Assembly: GCF_047462415.1 (NCBI RefSeq)
Contig: NZ_JANSJE010000013.1
Coordinates: forward strand, 1-64,000
DNA length: 64,000 nucleotides
Source: Thermostichus sp047462415
GTDB taxonomy: Bacteria; Cyanobacteriota; Cyanobacteriia; Thermostichales; Thermostichaceae
Reading direction: 5' to 3'
Under the pieces are notes generated by a model. It was not told the DNA's origin. It did not search any database and was given only the letters and a program-made list of their open reading frames with translations. The translations under genes were made by a program, and so were the position numbers. Numbering within the stretch: the stretch's first letter is position 1; the number at the start of each line of letters is the position of its first letter. Below, in pieces: positions 1 to 10,820 of the stretch.

Positions 1-288
1 GAGGGGCCGGGGGTGAGGGTCATCCCTCAGGGAGAGGGGCCGGGGGTGAGGGATCCCTCAGGGNNNNNNNNNNNNNNNNNNNNNNNNNNNNNNNNNNNNN
101 NNNNNNNNNNNNNNNNNNNNNNNNNNNNNNNNNNNNNNNNNNNNNNNNNNNNNNNNNNNNNNNAGAGGGGCCGGGGGTGAGGGTCGTCCCTCAGGGAGAG
201 GGGCCGGGGGTGAGGGTCGTCCCTCAGGGAGAGGGGCCGGGGGTGAGGGTCATCCCTCAGGGAGAGGGGCCGGGGGTGAGGGATCTGT
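1..288 (+). repeat. Tandem array of a 31-33 bp GC-rich repeat, with assembly gap
   Basis: Head-to-tail copies of a unit beginning GAGAGGGGCCGGGGGTGAGG and ending in a CCCTCAGG tail. Most units are 33 bp; those containing GGATCC are 31 bp. The tail CCCTCAGGGA and the next unit form a short inverted repeat. The array is broken by 100 N. The same unit occurs at four other loci in this window, always between genes or at a gene end. The open frame through the array encodes a repeated His-Pro-Arg-Pro-Leu-Ser peptide, but this is the repeat read as protein and I do not call it a gene. Confidence 0.93.
64..163. other. Scaffold gap (100 N)
   Basis: Exactly 100 unknown bases lie between two parts of the same tandem repeat. 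The round number suggests a placeholder gap of unknown real length, so the copy number of the repeat here is not known. Confidence 0.97.
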
Positions 289-298
289 CTCAATCCAG

Positions 299-1765
299 TT
301 ATTTCGAGATCTCCTCCCCCCAAGGGCCGCTCTCATAGTAGGCGGCCAGCCTCTCCGGGTCGGGCTGAGTGAGCAAGCTCACCCCCACCAGCACCGCCGT
401 GCCGACAACCACCGCCGGGATCACCGGCAGCCAGCCCCCCGTCCAGGCTTGGGGCAACAGGCCCGCCAGCCAGCCCAAGGTGAGACCGCTGGAAACCAAA
501 GCTCCGGCTACGGCCCCGGCGCGGGTAGCCCGCTTCCAGTACAGGCCGGCCACCAAGAGGGGAAAGAGCATGGCGTTGCCCTGAAAGCTCCAGGTGGCGA
601 TCTGGGCGATGAGCCCCGGTGGCCTGACGGCAATGGCAAAGGAAACCAGCCCAATCCCCAGCACCACCCAGCGGCCCAACAGCTCCTCCTGGTGCGGAGA
701 AAGCTGGCGCTTGAGCAAGGTAACCACCAGATCCCGGGTAACCAGGGAGCTGGCTGTTAGCAGTTGCGAGTCCGCCGTAGACATCAAAGCCGCCAGCGCC
801 GCTGTAATCACCACTGCCGCCACGCCGCTGGGCAGGGTCTGCAACATCAGCGGCATGATCTGATCCGGCTGCTGCAGGTCTGGAAAAGCCAGCCGACCCC
901 AGACGCCAATGAGGGCTGCCGGGAAAAACACCACTAGGATCAGCAGCGGCCAGACCACCATCAGGGTCTGGAAGGGACGGGCACTTTTGGCCATGTAGAA
1001 GCGCTGAAAAAATTGGGGGAAAAGGGGCGTGGCCATCAAAAACAGCAGTTGGTTGCCAAGCAGGGTCTGCCAGCTCCAGCGCCCCTGGGGGCCGGGCAAG
1101 CTCAGCCAGGGATCCAACCGGCTGCCGGCCTCTTGGCCCCAACTCAAGGCCACGGCCACAAAGGCCACTCCCATCCCCACAACCAAGATGATCCCCTGCA
1201 CCACGTCCGTCCAGACCACGGCCTGGGAGCCGCCGAAGAGGACATAGCCCAGGATGACCAGCGCCACCCCCACCGCCAGGGGCCAGTAGGGGATCCCTTC
1301 CCCCAAAACGGCGGCCAGGGTGCGCGCCCCGCCAATGATCTGGATGCTGATGTAGGGGGCGGTAAACGTCAGGGCGCTTAGGCAATAGAGCAGGGCCAGG
1401 AGAGGGCTGTTGAAGCGGTGGCCAAAGAACTCTGAGGGGGTGATGAACCCAAAGTGGCGGGCCGCCAGCCACACCCGGTAGCCCACCCCAAAAAACAGCC
1501 CTGAGATCAGCGCCGTGGTGACCCCCACGGCCAAAAAAATCCCCAGGCCGTGGGTGTAGGCATCCGCCGGCACGCCGAGGAAGGTAAAGGCGCTGAGCAG
1601 CGTCGCCAGCGTGGTCAAGGTCAAGGCCAGGGATCCCAGCCCCCGCCCTGCCAGGAAATAGCTGACCGGATCCTGGCCGCTGCGGCGGTAGCTCCACCAA
1701 CCAATGGCCGCCAGCAGCAGCAAGTACACCCCCACCACCCCCAAACTCAAAACCGTGTCACTCAT
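299..1765 (-). CDS. Sodium:solute symporter (SSF family, PanF-like)
   Basis: A 488-residue integral membrane protein of the SSF family, which couples Na+ entry to uptake of a small organic solute. The start ATG at 1765 places the first membrane helix (VLSLGVVGVYLLLLAAIGWW) at once; a start 10 codons upstream is possible but adds only a non-hydrophobic stub. Family marks are the SYFLAGRGLG segment near residue 35, the GGARTLAAVLGEGIPYW loop near residue 145, and about 12-13 hydrophobic segments. The small membrane gene upstream on the same strand overlaps its start by 8 bp, an arrangement like panF with its small partner. The substrate cannot be told from sequence; pantothenate is only one option. 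Confidence 0.85.
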   Translation of the reverse strand: MSDTVLSLGVVGVYLLLLAAIGWWSYRRSGQDPVSYFLAGRGLGSLALTLTTLATLLSAFTFLGVPADAYTHGLGIFLAVGVTTALISGLFFGVGYRVWLAARHFGFITPSEFFGHRFNSPLLALLYCLSALTFTAPYISIQIIGGARTLAAVLGEGIPYWPLAVGVALVILGYVLFGGSQAVVWTDVVQGIILVVGMGVAFVAVALSWGQEAGSRLDPWLSLPGPQGRWSWQTLLGNQLLFLMATPLFPQFFQRFYMAKSARPFQTLMVVWPLLILVVFFPAALIGVWGRLAFPDLQQPDQIMPLMLQTLPSGVAAVVITAALAALMSTADSQLLTASSLVTRDLVVTLLKRQLSPHQEELLGRWVVLGIGLVSFAIAVRPPGLIAQIATWSFQGNAMLFPLLVAGLYWKRATRAGAVAGALVSSGLTLGWLAGLLPQAWTGGWLPVIPAVVVGTAVLVGVSLLTQPDPERLAAYYESGPWGEEISK

Positions 1766-2009
1766 CTCCAGCCCTGGGCCAGCAAGTTCGCACAAAGTAG
1801 AAGTTCAGGGGCACCAACAGCAGCACCGCCAACCCTGCTCCCCAGTACCAAGCCGGGATCCCCAATAGCTGCGGCTGGGCCGAGCGGGATCCCACCCAGG
1901 TCAACAGCCACAGCAGCGGATAGATCCCCCACACCCAAGCCTGGCGTCCTTGTCCAAGCCGCAATGGCCTTGTCGCCTGAGAACCACCAGCAGGATCCAA
2001 CCCTAACAT
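1758..2009 (-). CDS. Small two-helix membrane protein, likely symporter partner
   Basis: An 83-residue protein with two hydrophobic segments, one ending WLLTWVGS and one containing GIPAWYWGAGLAVLLLVPLN. The pattern of a helix, a short polar loop with a GIP(x)W motif, and a second helix is that of small partner subunits (DUF997/DUF3311 type) found beside SSF symporters. Its stop overlaps the symporter start by 8 bp, so the two are probably translated together. The ATG at 2009 has no clear Shine-Dalgarno sequence. The family assignment is by pattern only. Confidence 0.6.
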   Translation of the reverse strand: MLGLDPAGGSQATRPLRLGQGRQAWVWGIYPLLWLLTWVGSRSAQPQLLGIPAWYWGAGLAVLLLVPLNFYFVRTCWPRAGDE

Positions 2010-2078
2010 TCACTTATCTCCTGCTTTTTTGCTGACCATTACTTAAGGTACTACAGCCACTGTTGGGGGGAGCTGAAC

Positions 2079-3221
2079 TTGTCTTTCTCGATTTCCCCTT
2101 CCGATCCTGCCGGCAAAAGGGAGGCTGGGGGCGAACGAGAGCGGCCCTACTGGCTGGCTTGGGCGCGGATTAGAGGGATCGGCCCCCACCGCCTCAAGCG
2201 GCTGGCGGAGTTCTTTGGATCCTTGGAACGGGCCTGGCAGGCGGATGTTCCGGCCCTGCTGCAGGTAGAGGGCATTGGCCCCACCCTGGCAGAAACGATT
2301 GTCTCTGCCCGTCCTGGCCTCGACCCTGGGGAGATCCTGGAGCAAACCCAAAAGCCCCGCATCCCCTTCCTAACCCCTGCGGATCCCGGCTATCCGCCCT
2401 TGTTGTGGGAGCTGCCGGATCCACCGCCCCTTCTCTACGTCTTAGGCGAGTGCCCCGACTGGCAGCAGCCGGCCATCGCTATTGTCGGCACCCGCGCCCC
2501 CACCCCCTACGGTCGGCAGTGGACCCAGAAAGTCAGCGCCGCCCTGGCGGAAGCTGGCTGCGTGGTGGTGTCGGGACTGGCCACCGGGATCGACGGCATT
2601 GCCCACCAGGCCTGCCTGGAGGCAGGCGGCAAGACGGTGGCCGTGGTGGGAACTGGGGTGGATCAGGTTTACCCCGACCACCATCGCGCTCTCTACCGGC
2701 GCATCCTGGAACAAGGGGCCGTCCTCAGCGAATATCCCCCCGGCACGCCGCCGGCCAAGGAGCACTTTCCCCAGCGCAACCGCATTATCGCCGGCCTCTG
2801 CCGCGCCACCCTGGTGATGGAGGCCCCAGAGCGCTCAGGGGCGCTGATTACCGCTCACCTAGCCAACCAATACGGGCGGGAGGTGTATGCCCTGCCGGGG
2901 AATATCGACACGGCAGCGGCCCGCGGCTGTCTGCACCTCATCCGCAGTGGTGCAGCGATGATCCTGGGGATCGAGGAGCTGCTCCAAGAGCTGGGCTTGG
3001 TTGAGGGATCCCCTCTCCCAGACCAACCCTTGTCCGCCGGCCCCAGGGATCCGCAGCAGCAGCTTCTCTGGCAGCTCCTGGGCAACGACATCCTCAGCCT
3101 CGATGCCCTGGCTCAGGCCACCCAGATGGACATTGCCACCCTCTCCAGCACCCTGCTGCTTATGGAACTGGAGGGCTGGCTGGTGCAACTGCCGGGGATG
3201 CGCTACCAGCGGGCTCGCTGA
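2079..3221 (+). CDS. DNA processing protein DprA (Smf)
   Basis: DprA binds incoming single-stranded DNA and loads RecA during natural transformation. The 380-residue protein has an N-terminal helix-hairpin-helix region (residues 25-80, RIRGIGPHRLKRL), a central Rossmann-like DprA domain (about 130-300) with IAIVGTRAPTPYGR, SGLATGIDGIAH and FPQRNRIIAGLC, and a C-terminal winged-helix-like tail (about 325-378). The only useful start is TTG at 2079, preceded by a G-rich stretch. Its 3' end overlaps the convergent SRAP gene by 62 bp. Full length and intact, so the strain may be competent if the type IV pilus genes are present elsewhere. Confidence 0.93.
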   Translation: MSFSISPSDPAGKREAGGERERPYWLAWARIRGIGPHRLKRLAEFFGSLERAWQADVPALLQVEGIGPTLAETIVSARPGLDPGEILEQTQKPRIPFLTPADPGYPPLLWELPDPPPLLYVLGECPDWQQPAIAIVGTRAPTPYGRQWTQKVSAALAEAGCVVVSGLATGIDGIAHQACLEAGGKTVAVVGTGVDQVYPDHHRALYRRILEQGAVLSEYPPGTPPAKEHFPQRNRIIAGLCRATLVMEAPERSGALITAHLANQYGREVYALPGNIDTAAARGCLHLIRSGAAMILGIEELLQELGLVEGSPLPDQPLSAGPRDPQQQLLWQLLGNDILSLDALAQATQMDIATLSSTLLLMELEGWLVQLPGMRYQRAR

Positions 3222-3909
3222 GGTTGGATCCCTGCACCGCTTCTCCGATGGGAGCCCGGCATGTGGGATCCTCGTGGCGAGGGTTGTTGACATGGGTGCT
3301 GACGGGGTAGGCGGCCATGGCCTCTGCCGGGTAGGGGTGAAGCAAGGGCAGGAGCCGCGCCGGATCCCGCACCTGCGGATCCAGCCAGAGGTCGTAATCG
3401 TCTTCTAGCAAAATGGCCGGCATCCGCTCGTGGAAAAGCCCCATTAGCCGATTGGCTGGCGTGTTGAGGATGGCGCAAGTTTCTCTCTCCACCCCTTGTG
3501 GGCTGCGCCAGCGCTCCCAAATGCCGGCAAAGGCAAACACCGGTCGATCCAGCAGGTAAAACCAGTAGGGCTGTCGCTTGGCCGTGCCCTGGTCGGCCCA
3601 CTCGTAGAAGCCATCTGCCGGGATCAGGCAGCGGCGGCGGCAAAAGGCCTGGCGGAAAGAGGGTTTCTCGGCCACGGTCTCGGCGCGGGCATTGATCCAC
3701 CCGGCCTTGGGAGTGCGGCTCCAACTGGGGATCAAGCCCCAGCGGAACTGAGTGGCCTGGCGCTGAAGGGATCCCGCCACCACCGCCAGCAGCGGCTGAG
3801 AAGGGGCGATGTTGTAGCGGGGCTGGAGCGCCGCCACTGCCCCCTTCCCGAGTTGAAAATGCTGCTGCAGCCGTTCGGGAGCAACCGCCAGGCTAAACCG
3901 TCCGCACAT
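3160..3909 (-). CDS. SRAP-domain protein (HMCES/YedK family)
   Basis: SRAP proteins crosslink through Cys2 to abasic sites in single-stranded DNA and shield them from breakage. The start was fixed at 3909 because the catalytic cysteine must follow the initiator Met: the protein begins MCGRFSL. Other family marks are PRYNIAPSQPLL near residue 35, WGLIPSW, INARAETVAEKPSFR, RCLIPADGFYEW near residue 103 and the late HERMPAIL. 249 residues, slightly long; the last 35 residues are Pro/Ala/Ser rich and lie in the part that overlaps the convergent dprA gene. Its place beside dprA fits single-stranded DNA metabolism. Confidence 0.92.
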   Translation of the reverse strand: MCGRFSLAVAPERLQQHFQLGKGAVAALQPRYNIAPSQPLLAVVAGSLQRQATQFRWGLIPSWSRTPKAGWINARAETVAEKPSFRQAFCRRRCLIPADGFYEWADQGTAKRQPYWFYLLDRPVFAFAGIWERWRSPQGVERETCAILNTPANRLMGLFHERMPAILLEDDYDLWLDPQVRDPARLLPLLHPYPAEAMAAYPVSTHVNNPRHEDPTCRAPIGEAVQGSNLSEPAGSASPAVAPASPPVP

Positions 3910-3919
3910 CCGGGATCCC

Positions 3920-7324
<3,405 letters not shown>

Positions 7325-7463
7325 ATCGGCAATAGAAACAGGATTTGGACACCTTGGCAACCCTAACCGTTGAGTGGGGATCCTCTCAATAGACTGCAGC
7401 CTTCTCTTGGGTGCCAGGGATCCCGGCAGGCGGTGCGGTTTTGGGCCTGACAGGGCGATTTTA

Positions 7464-7528
7464 ACCCCTCACCCCCGGCCCCTCTCCCAGCCCTCACCCC
7501 CGGCCCCTCTCCCAGAGGGAGAGGGGAG
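7464..7528 (-). repeat. GC-rich intergenic repeat, two partial units
   Basis: Two minus-strand copies of the repeat unit seen at the window start, followed by an inverted CCCAGAGGGAGAGGGG hairpin. It lies between treS and the Zn-ribbon gene and encodes nothing convincing. Confidence 0.88.
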
Positions 7529-7612
7529 GTGGCGAGTGCTCTGGGGTTTGGGGTGGCAAGGGATCCCCCTGGGTTCTTATGCTGGTGGGCGACAGTTGCA
7601 GTGAGGCCGAGC

Positions 7613-7924
7613 GTGAGAGTTGTCTGGGAACGCAGCATTTACGGGGGCAATGGCCGCGTGCCCTGCATTATCTGCGGCGGATGGGCCACCCCGATCCAGA
7701 AAAAGGGGCAGCAGGTGCTGCTGGCGGTGGTCTACAACGACCGGGGCCAAATCTATGGCGAGATCTGCCGCAGTTGCCTCAGCCTGGGGGCCAAGGGCAT
7801 CAAAGAGTATCTACGGGAGCGGATTGCCCGCCTGCGTAGACAACTGCAAGACCTGGAGGAGCTGGAGCGGGGAGAGGTGCAACTGCCCACCTTGGAGCAG
7901 GAGCTGAGCGCTTACTTGGATTGA
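7613..7924 (+). CDS. Small Zn-ribbon-like protein with coiled-coil tail
   Basis: A protein of 103 residues with two cysteine pairs, CIICGG near residue 17 and CRSC near residue 50, spaced as in a treble-clef or ribbon zinc site, then a charged helical tail (REQ-rich, LRRQLQDLEELERGE) likely to form a coiled coil. I do not recognise a named family. GTG at 7613 was chosen because upstream codons overlap the repeat-flanking DNA and look non-coding; GTG at 7601 and a start at 7529 are open. No neighbour points to a role; a nucleic-acid or protein-interaction role would be guesswork. Confidence 0.65.
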   Translation: MRVVWERSIYGGNGRVPCIICGGWATPIQKKGQQVLLAVVYNDRGQIYGEICRSCLSLGAKGIKEYLRERIARLRRQLQDLEELERGEVQLPTLEQELSAYLD

Positions 7925-7927
7925 AGA

Positions 7928-8167
7928 CTACTCTTTCTGCCGCTCAACCTCGAAATCCCGTTTGGTATGTCGCGGGATCAACTCCAGCCGATCAATGTCG
8001 TCTCGCCAACTAGGGGGAACTCTGCGAAAACACAGGCCAAACAGCTCGTGGGCTAAGGCGATCCGTTCTTTGTCAATATGCAGGTAAGCCTTGCCGAATA
8101 ACCCGTCTACCATCCACAGCCCTATCGCCCAAAGGAGCGGTATGAGCAGATTCATCCTCAGTCTCAT
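7928..8167 (-). CDS. Short membrane protein resembling the tail domain of cyanobacterial Ser/Thr kinases
   Basis: About 79 residues from ATG at 8167 (or 75 from ATG at 8155). One membrane helix (LLIPLLWAIGLWMVDGLFG) is followed by a domain with the pattern FGKAYLHIDKERIALAHELFG and WRDDIDRLEL. A similar membrane-plus-tail segment is found at the C-terminal end of several cyanobacterial serine/threonine kinases and related membrane proteins; here it stands alone. Its start overlaps, head to head, the start of the broken DUF4168 gene at 8142. It may be a genuine small protein or a remnant of a larger gene. Upstream in-frame codons as far as 8341 look like antisense of the neighbour. Confidence 0.5.
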   Translation of the reverse strand: MRLRMNLLIPLLWAIGLWMVDGLFGKAYLHIDKERIALAHELFGLCFRRVPPSWRDDIDRLELIPRHTKRDFEVERQKE

Positions 8168-8430
8168 CCCCAAGCCCTCTCCCTTGCCGCAGCCGGCTGT
8201 GACCTCTGCTGCCTGGCTTGCTCTCTTGAGTGCCGGCTTGAGTGGGGCTGCTCTCTGTTTGGCAAGTTTGGCCCCTTGGAATGCCCTCAGCCCGGCCCGA
8301 GGTTTGAATGATGTGGCCAGCAAAACGGCTGTTGTTGGCACCCCTCAGTTGTCCGGCAACGCGGATCCTTCTTGGGCGGCCTCCTCCGTCCCCCAGATGG
8401 GCAACGCCTCGGAGATGAGGATCTCCCCTT
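8142..8430 (+). pseudogene. 5' part of DUF4168 gene, cut by IS insertion
   Basis: ATG at 8142 follows a strong ribosome-binding site (AAAGGAG, 5-6 bases upstream). The product starts with a short basic stretch and a hydrophobic segment (AAWLALLSAGLSGAALCLASLA), as for a secreted or anchored protein, then a low-complexity linker. The frame runs into the IS end at about 8431. The matching 3' part lies beyond the element. The joining is inference from position and strand; this N-terminal part alone carries no diagnostic domain. Confidence 0.6.
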
Positions 8431-8462
8431 GTAAACTACCCGACTCCGACCGCTAAGCGGTA
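8431..8462 (-). repeat. IS end motif with hairpin (copy 1 of 2 in window)
   Basis: 32 bp containing CTACCCGACTCCGACCGC and the palindrome ACCGCTAAGCGGT. A 32-bp match with about three differences lies alone at 33523-33554. In TnpB elements this tnpB-distal end is also the 3' end of the guide (omega) RNA scaffold. Confidence 0.8.
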
Positions 8463-9713
8463 CGGAGCGGGCTTAAGCGCTCCGCGCCGCTGACGCGAAT
8501 GGTAGCCCTGCAGTTGGCAAGCCAACCACGGGCCTCTGGGCCGGTTTACAGCGACCCCCAAAAGCGCAATCACGTTGGCACCGTTCAAATCCGCATCCCC
8601 TTCCCAACCACAGGCCGGGTTCACACAACGAAAATGCTTCCCTTCCCGCTGCCCAATCCACAAACACCGGTGACAGGTCTGCGAGCTGTAGGCAGGCGGC
8701 ACCACCACAACCTGGGTCCCTGCTCTGGCGGCCTTGTAATGCACAAACTGCCGCAACTGGTAAAACGCCCAACTGTTCGACCGGCGCCGCTCCGTCTTGC
8801 TGCGTGGCTGTTGGTTGGTACGCTCCCGGATCCCGGTCAGGTCTTCCAAGGCAATAAAACGGTGGGTGGCCAGTGCCCTAGCAACAATGGCTTTGGAGAT
8901 GCAGTGGTTCACCCAAGCTTGAAAGCGTCTCTCCCGACCAGACAGCCGTTGCAGCAGTTGCCGACACCTGCGCCGAGAACTGCGTGTGCCCTTACCGGCC
9001 TTGCGTTGCAGAGCCGCCCTCAACCGGGAGTAGTGGTCTCTGACCCGGTTCAACTGCTGTCCATTTCAGTGGTCTCCTTCTGTTCGCGTCAGCGGGACGG
9101 AGTCCTTGGTATGGGCAATATCTCTCCTACCCAAGTCCACACCAATCGCCCCGGTGGTGTCTCGTGGCTCCGGTGGGTCGTGCTCCACGCCAATCTGGAT
9201 GTAGTAAGAACCATCTTTGCGCTTGATGAGCGTGGCCGATTTGGGATTGGTGCCTGCCAACACGCCCCGCTGGTAGTTGCCCATTGCCAACTCAAAGCGT
9301 TCCCGCCCCTCAACGGTGGTCAGCGACACCGTCCAGTCCCTCTCACGGAAAGAGAAGATGCGGGCGTCAAAGGACTCCGTCCCGCTAGCGCGAAAGGTAA
9401 CAAAGCCAGACTTGAACGCTTTGACCGGACGATTCTTTTGCTGGGCAACCTTGCGGGCAGCGGCCAGCCTTCTGCACACCTGTTGTGCTAGGTTGCTGGA
9501 TAGCCCGAAGCGGGTACGAATTGCGCGGTAGCAGAGCGATTGAAGCTTGACTGCGTTGACCGCCTTCTCTGGCGTGTTTTGGTTGACCCAGTAAGGCCTA
9601 CGGCCCGCTGGCGCGAGGAGTGCTTGTGCAAAAGCCGACAAGGTTGCCTCTAGCTTCACGGCTTGCGAAGCAGACACCTTGAGCTTGCAGGAGATAGTCA
9701 GGACTTGGGTCAT
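8436..9713 (-). pseudogene. TnpB nuclease gene with an in-frame stop
   Basis: TnpB is the RNA-guided RuvC-type nuclease of IS200/IS605 elements. Read from ATG at 9713, one continuous frame gives a protein of usual length (about 425 codons), but it is interrupted by TGA at 9066-9068 (minus strand). RuvC acidic motifs are all present: GVDLG before the stop, FIALEDLTGI and GDADLNGANVIAL after it. The zinc ribbon CHRC...CVNPAC is intact. The stop sits just after a short repeat insert that encodes KDSVPLTRTEG where the family normally continues from GVDLGRRDIAHT. The downstream half could restart at 9053, but the halves separate the catalytic residues. Confidence 0.88.
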
Positions 9714-9744
9714 GTCACAACTATATGTCGTCCGCATTTCTCCC

Positions 9745-9776
9745 GAGCCTGACCCTACGGGTACAGGGCGGGGCTC
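9745..9776. repeat. Subterminal hairpin at the tnpB-proximal IS end
   Basis: Outer stem GAGCC (9745-9749) with GGCTC (9772-9776) and inner stem CCCT with AGGG around ACGGGTAC. It lies 32 bp upstream of the tnpB start, where IS200/IS605 elements carry the left-end hairpin recognised by TnpA. Confidence 0.6.
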
Positions 9777-9799
9777 CTGCAGTTTCTAGCTGAAGATTC

Positions 9800-10071
9800 T
9801 TGAAGCCTTCCCCAGAGCAGATCGACCGCTTCGCCCGCGCTCTTCTGGCGGTGCAGCCCCTTCTGGCGGCCACCCAAATCGCCTGCAGCAGGCCAACGGC
9901 AGCGAGGAACGTCGGCAAATTGAACAACAGTTTGAAACCGCAGCCGCCAAGGTCATCGCCGCCCATCAACTGACCCCAGAGGACTATCACCGCATCTCTG
10001 CCAGCGCCCAGTCGGATCCGGGTGTAGCAGCCGCAGTCACCGCAGCCGTGCGCCGCTGGATGTCGCCCTAG
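9800..10071 (+). pseudogene. 3' part of DUF4168 gene, frameshifted
   Basis: Two reading frames must be joined to recover the domain. The first reads LKPSPEQIDRFARALLAVQP from about 9800, the typical opening of DUF4168. The second starts near 9881 with NRLQQANGSEERRQIEQQFE and ends KVIAAHQLTPEDYHRISA...RRWMSP with TAG at 10069-10071. One base appears to be missing near 9880. A further frame difference exists between this part and the 5' part at 8142-8430, so the gene has at least two shifts besides the insertion. It is therefore dead unless the shifts are sequencing errors. Confidence 0.75.
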
Positions 10072-10745
10072 CCCGACAAGACCCTGGCCTGCAGGCGGGA
10101 GGAGAAAACTTCGTAAATAACCGTCAAAGGTTGGCCTCGGTGCAGCAAAAGATAATGCCTAGCCCAGAAAGGGCCAGGACACTGCAGCAGCCGGGCAATC
10201 GGGTCTGTCTCACCATAGTAAAGGCCGCGCAGATCGCGAAAGGTCTCCAGTTTTTCTTGGATTAGATTTTGGCCAATGGGCAAATCGGGATGGGGCAAGT
10301 ATCGAGCCAGATGGTCGGAGTTCCACCAAGAGGTGGCATAGAGCAAGGGCTGCTGAGAGGTTGCTCCACACAGCCAAACCCGCCGCCGCACCAAGGGGGA
10401 TCCCAGCCGTGCCAAATCCTTGGCCAGCCGTTGCATGGACTGGGGGGCGGCCCTCTGCTCCGCCGGCAAATCGACCCGGCCCGTGTCGAGCAGATGGGCC
10501 TGAATCGGCTCTTGGGTCAAGGCAGCTAGGTTGCGGGTGGTCAAGCCATCCCCCAAGAGCAGCAGGCGCAACACGGGATCCACCTGCACCAACTCAGGCT
10601 GTAGCGGGTCTGCCTCCCCCTGCCAATGCAGTTGCAGAGGCCACCAATCGCCTTGGCCAGAGGAGACGTTAGAACAGAGAGCAGCGCTCCAAGGGGATCC
10701 TGCGGCGTCGGCCTGGTAGGTCAGTGGAGAAGGGGAAAGTTCCAA
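10068..10745 (-). CDS. Chorismate lyase-like protein (Ycf21/DUF98)
   Basis: Removes pyruvate from chorismate to give 4-hydroxybenzoate, the ring precursor of plastoquinone in cyanobacteria. The 225-residue protein shows LLLLGDGLTTRNLAALTQEP near residue 65, PLVRRRVWL near 120, YATSWWNSDHLARYL near 137, and ARHYLLLHRGQPLTVIYEVF near the C-terminus, the pattern of the Ycf21/DUF98 family. TTG at 10745 is the only plausible start in the open frame; no Shine-Dalgarno sequence is seen. Its stop overlaps by 4 bp the end of the dead DUF4168 gene on the other strand. Confidence 0.85.
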   Translation of the reverse strand: MELSPSPLTYQADAAGSPWSAALCSNVSSGQGDWWPLQLHWQGEADPLQPELVQVDPVLRLLLLGDGLTTRNLAALTQEPIQAHLLDTGRVDLPAEQRAAPQSMQRLAKDLARLGSPLVRRRVWLCGATSQQPLLYATSWWNSDHLARYLPHPDLPIGQNLIQEKLETFRDLRGLYYGETDPIARLLQCPGPFWARHYLLLHRGQPLTVIYEVFSSRLQARVLSG

Positions 10746-10820
10746 GGCGGAGGTTCGGTTGTTAAGTTCTGTATCGCTCCTTAGTCTAACCCACCCCCTG
10801 CTGCAGCTCTAGGGGCTTGC

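Larger units (their letters stand above)
8431..9792 (-). mobile_element. IS200/IS605-type element, TnpB-only
   Basis: The element holds only a tnpB gene and subterminal hairpins, with no tnpA, so it would need TnpA from elsewhere to move. The tnpB-distal end at 8431-8462 carries CTACCCGACTCCGACCGC followed by AAGCGGT, forming the hairpin ACCGC-TAA-GCGGT. The tnpB-proximal end holds a hairpin at 9745-9776 (GAGCC/GGCTC outer stem, CCCT/AGGG inner stem). No terminal inverted repeats or target duplication are visible, as expected for this family; CTTG occurs at both junctions (8428-8431 and 9799-9802), so exact borders are uncertain by several bases. The insertion breaks a DUF4168 gene. Confidence 0.85.

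Noticed and set aside
1..288. CRISPR-like spacing of GC-rich repeats
   Set aside because: The units are head-to-tail with no unique spacers and there are no cas genes; it is a plain tandem repeat.
27..323. Open frame through the repeat array
   Set aside because: It crosses the N gap and only translates the repeat.
8499..9491. Plus-strand open frame across the IS
   Set aside because: Antisense of tnpB; the RuvC and zinc-ribbon motifs are on the minus strand.
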